64,000 bases of DNA from Vagococcus carniphilus (GTDB lineage: Bacteria; Bacillota; Bacilli; Lactobacillales; Vagococcaceae): positions 512,001 to 576,000 of the forward strand of contig NZ_CP060720.1 in NCBI RefSeq assembly GCF_014397115.1, in the 5' to 3' direction. The translations under genes and the position numbers were made by a program. Within the stretch, counting starts at the first letter, position 1, and every line of letters begins with the position of its first letter. The notes under the pieces were generated by a model, which worked only from the letters and a program-made list of their open reading frames with translations, searched no databases and was not told the origin of the DNA. Below, in pieces: positions 9,873-17,852 of the stretch.

Positions 9873-10616
9873 TTATTGATAGAAATTAGTTCTGAATTGA
9901 CTAGGTGTTAATTGTGTATGTTGTTTAAAAAGACGACTGAAATAGTGAGGGTTAGGATACCCAACTCTCTCTCCAATTTCTTGTATGTTGTAATGAATAA
10001 CCGTCTGAGAAAGTAACTCTTTTGCTTTTTCAATACGGTAATGAGTAAGATAATCATTAAAGGATTTTCCAGTATATTTTTTCATTTGTTTACTCAAATA
10101 GGAGCTATCTACAAATAATTGATTTGAAACATTGGTTAAATTCAAATCTTTATTAGCATAATGCTCTTTAATAATATTGATAACAGAAACGCATAGAGGA
10201 GAAACTAAAGGAAGCTCTTCATTTTTAGAAATTCTTTTTTCAGAGGTTAGCTCTTCTTCAATTTTATGAAGTAGATGTTTAACGTCTGAAGGAGCAAGTG
10301 GTTTCAGTAGATAATCAAAGACTTTTAAATGAATAGCTTGTCTAGCATAATTGAAGTCATTGTAACCACTAATAACAACAATCAAAGACTCCGGATAGAT
10401 AACTTTAATTTTTTTAATTAAATCTAAACCGTTCATATCAGGTAAATTAATATCAACAAAAAAAACATCAATCTTTTCCTTCTCATCTATGAGAGTCAAT
10501 ACGTCTTTTGCAGTAGCAGCAATAAATATAGAAGTAAATAAAGTCGTGTTTTTTTCAATTACTTTTTTGAAACCTTTACTAAAAATCGGTTCATCATCAA
10601 TAATGAGTAGATTCAT
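9873..10616 (-). CDS. YesN/AraC-type response regulator
   Basis: A 247-residue two-component transcription factor. The receiver domain (1-~120) carries the acidic pair D7/D8, phospho-acceptor Asp55 in FFVDINLP and Lys105 in LLKPL. The C-terminal AraC-type double helix-turn-helix (~145-247) includes LFVDSSYLSKQMKKYTG and the family signature IGERVGYPNPHYFSRLFK. Its first 20 bases overlap the end of the sensor kinase gene, so the two are translationally coupled. The ATG follows AAGGAG. AraC-type regulators usually bind direct repeats, and such a repeat lies at 12233-12262, next to the divergent flavoprotein promoter. Confidence 0.92.
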   Translation of the reverse strand: MNLLIIDDEPIFSKGFKKVIEKNTTLFTSIFIAATAKDVLTLIDEKEKIDVFFVDINLPDMNGLDLIKKIKVIYPESLIVVISGYNDFNYARQAIHLKVFDYLLKPLAPSDVKHLLHKIEEELTSEKRISKNEELPLVSPLCVSVINIIKEHYANKDLNLTNVSNQLFVDSSYLSKQMKKYTGKSFNDYLTHYRIEKAKELLSQTVIHYNIQEIGERVGYPNPHYFSRLFKQHTQLTPSQFRTNFYQ

Positions 10617-12195
10617 TTTGAAACTCTCCTTTTGGCAATATTATTTGAACAACACATTCTTCATTTTCAACAAAGAAACGCATGTTGATTTGATTAGAAA
10701 AAGCATACATCAATTGCGTATAGACTCCGTATAAACCAAAACCAACTAAGTCTTTTTGGCTATCATCTTTTTCCAAAAATTGAGAAATCTCTAGTATTTT
10801 TTCCTCAGAAGGCATGATACCAGTATTTCGTATTTGAATAATAGTTGTATCAGATTCGTCAAAAGCAATTAAACTAATCCTTTGTTTATCAGTTGATAAT
10901 GGACGAATGCCGTGATAAATAGCATTTTCAACTAACGGTTGAAGAATGAAGTTAGGTAATTTTAAGTCGTTGAGTTCATCCTGATAGTCGACTATTAGTT
11001 CAATATTTTTTTCATAGCGAATATTTTGAATAGTTAAGTAACTTTTTAAGTGTTCTGTCTCGTTAAAAAAGGTTGACCAAGTATCGCCATTGTTTAAACC
11101 TACTCTGAAGTAAGTACTAAGAGCCTCGATCATTTCTTCCATCTTTTCTAATTCCCCAGTTTGAGCTAACCATTGAACGGCATTTAATGTATTATACAAA
11201 AAATGTGGTTTAACTTGTTCTTGGAGTAATCTAACGTTTCGTGCGATACTTTCTTCTTCAAATCGATACAATTCTTGTAACATTTGATTAAACTCATCAG
11301 AGAGTTCTCCAATCTCGTCATTTCGCGTAATGGTTGAGCGGATGTTTTGGTCTCCTTTTCCAACGCGTTTCATTGTCTTGTTGAGAGCTTCAATGGGTTT
11401 AATAAAAGCATCCAGTTGAAAAAGAAAGAAAATAAAAATGGTTCCAGCTAAAATGAGAAATAGCCAAATCATAATTTTCTGAACATGGATTCCTGTTCTT
11501 AATAAGTTCTTTTGTGTTGTTTGATAAACAAGTTGCCACTCGGGTAAAAGAGGCAAACTGCTTTTAAATGATAAGAGTTGATTAGTTGATTGTGCTCTTT
11601 CATCATGTTGGTTAACTAAAGTTCCTGTTCCATCATAAATTTCAATCTCTTCAGCCATTTCTTGCATCTTATTAACATTTACAGCGGCTGCAATATAAGC
11701 AATGTTATCTGAGGTAACATGTGGTAAACGGTACAGAATAATAATAATATCTTGTTTAGCTTCTTTAGAATGAAGAGCGTTACTAATGGTGTATTCTAAA
11801 GAAGTATTTTTTATTTTTTGAAAGTAAGGGCGATCAGTTATTAAAAAAGAGGGTGTAATCCAGGAATAAGAAGTGCCATCTTCTGAGACAAGGCGAATAG
11901 ATTCGTAAATACCTGACTGCCGATTTTCTAGTGCTTTTGTTTCTTGAAATAATTCATCCTTTGAGAGGTGGTGTCTACTACTATAGTCTGCTAAGGTAGC
12001 TACCTCACTAATTCTTTCTGAAAACCAAGCATTGATTTCCCTAGCTTTATTATCAACTGTTTGTTGGGTCATTTGAGAGTTAACAGGTAGTAAAGAACGT
12101 GTGATTTCATAATGGATAGCAGTAAAAAGGATAAGGAATAAAAAAATAAAGACTAAACTTAAACTGAGAAAAACTTTTTTCTTAATTGTTTTCAT
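10597..12195 (-). CDS. YesM-type sensor histidine kinase
   Basis: A 532-residue membrane sensor. TM1 (~7-27) and TM2 (~240-260) flank a large extracellular dCache-like domain. HAMP (~265-315) and a His_kinase (PF06580)/HATPase module follow. The phospho-acceptor is His331 in EQVKPHFLYNTLN. The N-box region is LVENAIYHGI, and GFGLYG is the ATP-lid glycine motif. The ATG at 12195 has GGTGG upstream; an in-frame start 36 bases earlier lacks one. It is divergently transcribed from the flavoprotein gene, so a substrate or product of that reductase is a plausible ligand (inference). Confidence 0.92.
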   Translation of the reverse strand: MKTIKKKVFLSLSLVFIFLFLILFTAIHYEITRSLLPVNSQMTQQTVDNKAREINAWFSERISEVATLADYSSRHHLSKDELFQETKALENRQSGIYESIRLVSEDGTSYSWITPSFLITDRPYFQKIKNTSLEYTISNALHSKEAKQDIIIILYRLPHVTSDNIAYIAAAVNVNKMQEMAEEIEIYDGTGTLVNQHDERAQSTNQLLSFKSSLPLLPEWQLVYQTTQKNLLRTGIHVQKIMIWLFLILAGTIFIFFLFQLDAFIKPIEALNKTMKRVGKGDQNIRSTITRNDEIGELSDEFNQMLQELYRFEEESIARNVRLLQEQVKPHFLYNTLNAVQWLAQTGELEKMEEMIEALSTYFRVGLNNGDTWSTFFNETEHLKSYLTIQNIRYEKNIELIVDYQDELNDLKLPNFILQPLVENAIYHGIRPLSTDKQRISLIAFDESDTTIIQIRNTGIMPSEEKILEISQFLEKDDSQKDLVGFGLYGVYTQLMYAFSNQINMRFFVENEECVVQIILPKGEFQNESTHY

Positions 12196-12232
12196 GAATA
12201 ATCCACCTTTTGATAGTGAAAAAAGTAACAAT

Positions 12233-12262
12233 AGACTGATTTATGCAAAAAGAGACTGATTT
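12233..12262 (+). promoter_or_regulatory. 10-bp direct repeat: candidate operator for the AraC-type response regulator
   Basis: AGACTGATTT occurs twice, at 12233-12242 and 12253-12262, exactly 20 bases apart (about two helical turns). The second copy ends one base before the TTTACA -35 box of the flavoprotein promoter. This is the usual geometry for activation by a dimeric AraC-family regulator. That the adjacent regulator binds here is inference. Confidence 0.65.
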
Positions 12263-12263
12263 G

Positions 12264-12294
12264 TTTACAGACAAAAGAAATGATTGTTATATAA
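12264..12294 (+). promoter_or_regulatory. Promoter of the flavoprotein gene
   Basis: TTTACA at 12264-12269 is followed, after a 17-20 base spacer depending on register, by TTATATAAT. The spacing to TATAAT is non-optimal (20), as expected of a promoter that needs an activator. Confidence 0.55.
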
Positions 12295-12306
12295 TTCACA
12301 TTGTAA

Positions 12307-14115
<1,809 letters not shown>

Positions 14116-14137
14116 AATAGATTATTTTATCTTTTAG

Positions 14138-14188
14138 AAAGAGATTGTGAGTTAAAGTTTTATACTTAGCTCACAGTCTTTTCTTTTT
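14138..14188 (+). terminator. Terminator after the flavoprotein gene
   Basis: A GTGAG/CTCAC-centred stem (14138-14151 with 14170-14182) is followed by TTTTCTTTTT. Confidence 0.75.
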
Positions 14189-14247
14189 CATCTAAACCCC
14201 AAAGAATGATAATAATTTGTTCATATTTTTATCATACTTCGAAGCTA

Positions 14248-14295
14248 TTATATAAGCATACCAACAAAACAAACAACCCTAACAAACTTTTTCAT
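14248..14295 (-). CDS. Possible 15-residue peptide ORF
   Basis: MKKFVRVVCFVGMLI, a basic start then hydrophobic, preceded by a near-perfect GGAGGAG (14304-14310) with an ideal 8-base spacing. There is no database support and no clear promoter. It lies in the 341-base gap between the flavoprotein gene and the small gene at 14456, opposite a plus-strand terminator. It may be chance, a leader peptide or a small membrane peptide. Confidence 0.25.
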   Translation of the reverse strand: MKKFVRVVCFVGMLI

Positions 14296-14333
14296 TATAT
14301 TTACTCCTCCAAAGTAAATAACTCCTTTTTTCT

Positions 14334-14361
14334 ACCAATCGTATGATTGGTATTTTTTTTG
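14334..14361 (+). terminator. Orphan intrinsic terminator
   Basis: A perfect 7-base stem ACCAATC/GATTGGT with a 4-base loop is followed by A and eight T residues. No plus-strand gene ends here, because the flavoprotein gene already has its own terminator 150 bases upstream. An unannotated short transcript may end at this site. Confidence 0.7.
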
Positions 14362-14455
14362 TTAGAAGAAAAAGAGTTATTGTTAAAGCAATTATCACTA
14401 TCATGGTAAAATAATAGTGAGCAATGGGGAAAATAAAGAGTAGAGGAGAATGTCT

Positions 14456-14635
14456 ATGCCAATTAAAAGTGACAATCCTTATATTCCACAACCCGCAGAA
14501 CCTGTAGATGATATGATCAAGGAAGCTAAAAAAGAATTTGTGATTACGGAATCTTTCCATGACGAATTAGAACAAGAAGGATTGAAAACGAAAAAGCATC
14601 GTATTATTTTGCCAGATGAAAAAGAAAATAAATAA
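14456..14635 (+). CDS. Small hypothetical protein (59 aa)
   Basis: Not recognised. A short hydrophilic, acidic/lysine-rich protein with no membrane segment, beginning MPIKSDNPYIPQ. The ATG at 14456 is chosen because AGAGGAG (14442-14448) lies 7 bases upstream; the ATG at 14450 is only 1 base from it. A bidirectional terminator follows at once. The good ribosome site and terminator support a real gene. Confidence 0.65.
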   Translation: MPIKSDNPYIPQPAEPVDDMIKEAKKEFVITESFHDELEQEGLKTKKHRIILPDEKENK

Positions 14636-14681
14636 AACCCAGTAGTTGAGATTCTTTAAGTCTCAACTATTGGGTTTTTGG
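14636..14681. terminator. Bidirectional terminator
   Basis: AACCCAGTAGTTGAGA pairs almost fully with TCTCAACTATTGGGTT, with T and A tracts on the two sides. It serves the convergent small genes at 14456 and 14685. Confidence 0.9.
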
Positions 14682-14684
14682 ATG

Positions 14685-14987
14685 TTAATCAAAAATCATC
14701 AAAGGGGCTTCATTTTCTGATTTTTGTTCTTGCTCCGATTCTAAAATAAAAGGAGATAGAACGAGAATAATTTGCTTATTCAAAGTAATTTTAACTTTAT
14801 TAATAAAATGAGGCATTGAAAGAATATCAACAGAATCTTCGGTGACATGTAACAATAAAGTTTGAAGGTCACCAAAGGAGTTTTCATTATATAGAATACC
14901 CACCATATCATTTTTATTAGTTAAAGCAACAAGTTTTTCAGAAGGTAGTTGAAGGGTCCAACCGTGAATAATTTCTTCTTTAATCAT
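14685..14987 (-). CDS. Hypothetical protein (100 aa)
   Basis: Not recognised. A soluble, mostly beta-predicted protein of 100 residues beginning MIKEEIIHGWTLQLP, with an acidic Q/E-rich end. The ATG at 14987 has GAGGTGG 6-12 bases upstream; the in-frame ATG 18 bases earlier overlaps that ribosome site. Its upstream region is where the IS256-family element has inserted (left target copy at 15064), so its own promoter may have been separated from sequence further upstream. Confidence 0.65.
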   Translation of the reverse strand: MIKEEIIHGWTLQLPSEKLVALTNKNDMVGILYNENSFGDLQTLLLHVTEDSVDILSMPHFINKVKITLNKQIILVLSPFILESEQEQKSENEAPLMIFD

Positions 14988-15063
14988 ACAAATTCCACCT
15001 CTCATGTTTTATTTATAGTAACATAAAAGTGTTTAGATTAATATTTATTAAGAGATGTACCAA

Positions 15064-15071
15064 TCATGAAA
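15064..15071 (+). repeat. Left target-site duplication of the IS element
   Basis: TCATGAAA is repeated identically at 16401-16408 and flanks the element exactly. Confidence 0.9.
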
Positions 15072-15102
15072 GATAGCGTAAAATATTTTGTGTAAATAGA
15101 AA
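15072..15102 (+). repeat. Left terminal inverted repeat of the IS element
   Basis: It matches the reverse complement of 16370-16400 at about 23 of 31 positions, including the uninterrupted blocks GCGT and TGTGTAAAT. Confidence 0.85.
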
Positions 15103-15179
15103 TTTTAGGTAGATAAAAAGAAAGTCCATTCTGTAAAATTAAAGTTACCACAACCGAAATTTTATAGGAGGACTTTCTC

Positions 15180-16349
15180 ATGACTAATTTTACTACAGAA
15201 ATTATGGAAACACTAATCAATAAAGGTGATTTGGATGACTTATTCCGTCGTCATCTAGAATTAGCTATCAATACACTGCTACAAGCTGAATTAACGGCTT
15301 TTCTTGATTATGAGAAATATGATCGCACTGGTTTTAATTCAGGTAATTCCCGAAATGGGAATTATTCTCGTTCATTTAAAACAGAGTATGGAGAATTAAA
15401 TTTGGCAATTCCTAGAGATAGAAATGGAGAGTTTTCTCAACAAACGTTGCCTGCTTATAAAAGAAGTAACGACTCTTTAGAAACCACCATTATCCAATTA
15501 TTTCAAAAAGGAATCACTATGTCTGAAATCTCTGAGTTGATTGAAAAAATGTATGGTCATTACTATACACCACAAACCATTTCCAATATCACTCAAATAG
15601 TATCTGAAGATGTTGTTGCTTTTAAAGAAAGGTCCTTAGAATCCCAATACTCAATCATTTTTATGGATGCTACTCACATTCCTTTAAAAAGACAAACTGT
15701 CTCAAAAGAAGCTGTATATATTGTCATAGGTATCCGACTGGATGGGACCAAAGAGGTTCTTGGGTTTAGTATTGCTCCAACTGAGTCTTCGTATGTTTGG
15801 AAAGAAATACTTCAAGACCTAAAAGACCGTGGTTTAGAAGAGGTTTTATTAGTCGTAACTGATGGTTTAAGCGGCATTGACGATAGTATCCATAGTATTT
15901 ATCCAAATGCTCAATTTCAACAATGTTGTGTCCATATCTCTAGAAATATTGCTCATAAGGTTCGTGTTAGTGATCGACAAGAAGTCTGTAATGATTTTAA
16001 ATTGGTTTATCAAGCAGCTTCAAAAGAAGAAGCTATGAATCAAATAAGTTTTATGATAGATAAATGGAAAAAGCAGTATCCACGAGTAGTTAAATTACTC
16101 ATGAATCCTGCTATATTAACCTTTTATAATTTTCCTCCATCAATCAGAAGAACCATTTATTCAACTAACTTGATTGAAGGTTTTAACAAACAATTAAAGA
16201 AATATACAAAAAGAAAAGAACAATTCCCTAATGAAGAATCTCTAGAGAGATTCTTAGTTTCTCAATTCAACAACTATAATCAGAAATTTTTGTGTCGGAT
16301 TCATAAAGGTTTTAAAGAAATACAAGATACATTAGAATCAATGTTTTAA
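15180..16349 (+). CDS. IS256-family transposase
   Basis: A 389-residue Mutator-type DDE transposase (PF00872). The acidic triad is visible as the Asp of FMDATHIPL, the Asp of VVTDGLSG and the Glu of NLIEGFNKQLK. The C/H-rich segment QQCCVHISRNI lies between the second Asp and the Glu, as in the family. The length is normal (about 390) and there is no frameshift. AGGAGGA sits 10 bases before the ATG. It cuts and circularises the surrounding element. Confidence 0.95.
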   Translation: MTNFTTEIMETLINKGDLDDLFRRHLELAINTLLQAELTAFLDYEKYDRTGFNSGNSRNGNYSRSFKTEYGELNLAIPRDRNGEFSQQTLPAYKRSNDSLETTIIQLFQKGITMSEISELIEKMYGHYYTPQTISNITQIVSEDVVAFKERSLESQYSIIFMDATHIPLKRQTVSKEAVYIVIGIRLDGTKEVLGFSIAPTESSYVWKEILQDLKDRGLEEVLLVVTDGLSGIDDSIHSIYPNAQFQQCCVHISRNIAHKVRVSDRQEVCNDFKLVYQAASKEEAMNQISFMIDKWKKQYPRVVKLLMNPAILTFYNFPPSIRRTIYSTNLIEGFNKQLKKYTKRKEQFPNEESLERFLVSQFNNYNQKFLCRIHKGFKEIQDTLESMF

Positions 16350-16369
16350 CTTAACCGACAGAATGGTTT

Positions 16370-16400
16370 TTTCCATTTACACATAATTCTTGACGCAACC
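16370..16400 (-). repeat. Right terminal inverted repeat of the IS element
   Basis: The inverted partner of 15072-15102; it ends exactly at the right target copy. Confidence 0.85.
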
Positions 16401-16408
16401 TCATGAAA
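16401..16408 (+). repeat. Right target-site duplication of the IS element
   Basis: TCATGAAA, identical to 15064-15071. Confidence 0.9.
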
Positions 16409-16432
16409 ACTCATGTTCTTTTAAGATATAAT
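16404..16432 (+). promoter_or_regulatory. Promoter region of the DUF3290/DUF421 operon, abutted by the IS
   Basis: A consensus TATAAT lies at 16427-16432. With a 17-base spacer the -35 position is TGAAAA (16404-16409), a poor match that lies mainly within the IS target copy. Confidence 0.5.
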
Positions 16433-16476
16433 AAAGGTATTCAAAGTAAAAATAGAATGTTTTTGGGGGAATTATA

Positions 16477-16926
16477 ATGGAATTTTATACGTATCAATAT
16501 TTTGTCAATCAATCAGGTCAAAGTCATCTGATGAAGTATATTATATTTGTCAGTTTGTTAGCATTATTACTTCTTGTGATTTTAAAAAAATTCCGAAGTC
16601 GGGATAAAATGAAGTACCGGGATTTGATTATTTTAGTTTCTTTAGCAATTGTATTCATGGCTGGTATGCAAGTAAATGAGTATGAGGTTGGTAAGAATGA
16701 TCGAAATAATTCATTTCAAATGGTAAATTTTTTAGATAATATCAGTGAGAACCAAAAAAAAGAACCTAAAGAGTTAGCTGTGAATTCTAAATATGTTAAA
16801 GATGAGATGCTAATAAAAATTGATAATACTTACTATCAAATTAATATGAATGCTGATTTGTCTTCTTTTAAATTAGAAGAAACATATTTATTGAATGTGG
16901 ATCAAGTCAAAATGGTGGAGGAGTAA
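16477..16926 (+). CDS. DUF3290 membrane protein
   Basis: A 149-residue protein with two membrane helices (~20-36 and ~49-64) and a soluble C-terminal domain, matching the DUF3290 family common in lactic acid bacteria. It is almost always paired with a DUF421 protein, as here; the next ATG is 2 bases after its stop, so the two are co-translated. Relatives are reported as stress-linked, but the molecular role is unknown. GGGGGA precedes the ATG. Its promoter region was hit by the upstream IS element. Confidence 0.82.
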   Translation: MEFYTYQYFVNQSGQSHLMKYIIFVSLLALLLLVILKKFRSRDKMKYRDLIILVSLAIVFMAGMQVNEYEVGKNDRNNSFQMVNFLDNISENQKKEPKELAVNSKYVKDEMLIKIDNTYYQINMNADLSSFKLEETYLLNVDQVKMVEE

Positions 16927-16928
16927 AT

Positions 16929-17570
16929 ATGAAAGAGTATTTAGAAATAGGTATAAAGTTATCAATTGGATTAATTTCTTTAATTTTTCAAATGAACTTA
17001 TTAGGAAAAAGTAATTTGGCACCAACCTCTAGTTTGGATCAATTACAAAATTTCGTGTTAGGGGGAATTATTGGGGGAATGATTTATAATAGTCAGATTT
17101 CTGTTCTTCAATTTTTTCTTGTTCTGATTATTTGGACATTTCTTGTGACATTAATTAAGTACTTAAAGGAAAATGTCAGCTTTGTTAAAAAATTAATTGA
17201 TGGTCAACCAGTTATATTAATTAAAAATGGAGAAGTCATAGTGGAAAATTGTGCTAAAAAAGGTATATCTGCTAGTGATTTGATGTTCAAATTAAGAGCT
17301 TCGAATGTTTATGATACAAGACAAGTTAAACGAGCTATACAAGAACAAAATGGCCAATTAACGATTATTCTGTATGGGGAAGAACTAGTTCGCTATCCTC
17401 TCATAACAAATGGATTTGTTGATGAGGATATGTTAGAAACGTTTGAAAAAGATAGAGAGTGGTTAGACAAAGAGTTAGAAAAAAAGAATACAGAATTATC
17501 TAATGTTTATCTTGGAGAATATAATAATGGTAATTTGTATTTGAGTTTGTATGAAAAGGCAAAAAAATAG
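16929..17570 (+). CDS. DUF421 (YetF-type) membrane protein
   Basis: A 213-residue protein with three N-terminal membrane helices (~9-90) and a C-terminal YetF-like domain (~90-180, with GQPVILIKNGEV and LMFKLRASNVYD). The C-terminal tail is charged. Family members sit in the membrane with the YetF domain in the cytoplasm, and the function is not established. GGAGGAG lies 5-11 bases before the ATG. It forms an operon with DUF3290 and is closed by the terminator at 17664. Confidence 0.85.
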   Translation: MKEYLEIGIKLSIGLISLIFQMNLLGKSNLAPTSSLDQLQNFVLGGIIGGMIYNSQISVLQFFLVLIIWTFLVTLIKYLKENVSFVKKLIDGQPVILIKNGEVIVENCAKKGISASDLMFKLRASNVYDTRQVKRAIQEQNGQLTIILYGEELVRYPLITNGFVDEDMLETFEKDREWLDKELEKKNTELSNVYLGEYNNGNLYLSLYEKAKK

Positions 17571-17663
17571 TTTATTCTTAAATATTTTCGTTATAAAATA
17601 CGAAGGTAAAATAAACGAAAGAAAAATATTTGTTTTATTTCATTTATATGGAAACGTGATAAG

Positions 17664-17690
17664 GAAGAGGTCTTTTACCTCTTTTTTTTA
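17664..17690 (+). terminator. Terminator after the DUF421 gene
   Basis: A short perfect stem AAGAGGT/ACCTCTT with a 5-base loop, followed by seven T residues. Confidence 0.85.
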
Positions 17691-17750
17691 TTCTTATTTT
17701 TTATTAAATGTATTTTTTTAAAGGTAAAAAATAATTTAATTTACTTATAA

Positions 17751-17778
17751 TTGAAGTTAGTTTTTAAGATGATATAAT
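17751..17778 (+). promoter_or_regulatory. Promoter of the LPXTG protein gene
   Basis: TTGAAG (17751-17756), a 16-base spacer and a consensus TATAAT (17773-17778). It lies 75 bases before the start codon. Confidence 0.65.
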
Positions 17779-17852
17779 TAAGATGTGTTTTCAACACGAT
17801 TCATCATATGAATATAATTAAAAATTCTAATAAAAAATAAGGAGAGAGATGC

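Larger units (their letters stand above)
15072..16400 (+). mobile_element. Complete IS256-family insertion sequence (1329 bp)
   Basis: One transposase gene is flanked by imperfect inverted repeats of about 30 bases. The left end starts GATAGCGTA; the right end, read inward, starts GGTTGCGTC. Both share GTGTAAAT about 20 bases in. A perfect 8-bp duplication TCATGAAA flanks the element, which fits the 8-bp duplications typical of IS256. Intact repeats and an undamaged transposase suggest recent insertion and likely mobility. The right end abuts the promoter region of the DUF3290 operon. Confidence 0.93.

Noticed and set aside
14279..14560. Minus-strand ORF of 93 codons
   Set aside because: It overlaps the small gene at 14456, has no ribosome site and reads through a terminator hairpin.
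17645..17662. Cre site in TGGAAACGTGATAA
   Set aside because: Several positions of the catabolite-responsive consensus are missed and it lies within the end of a transcript.
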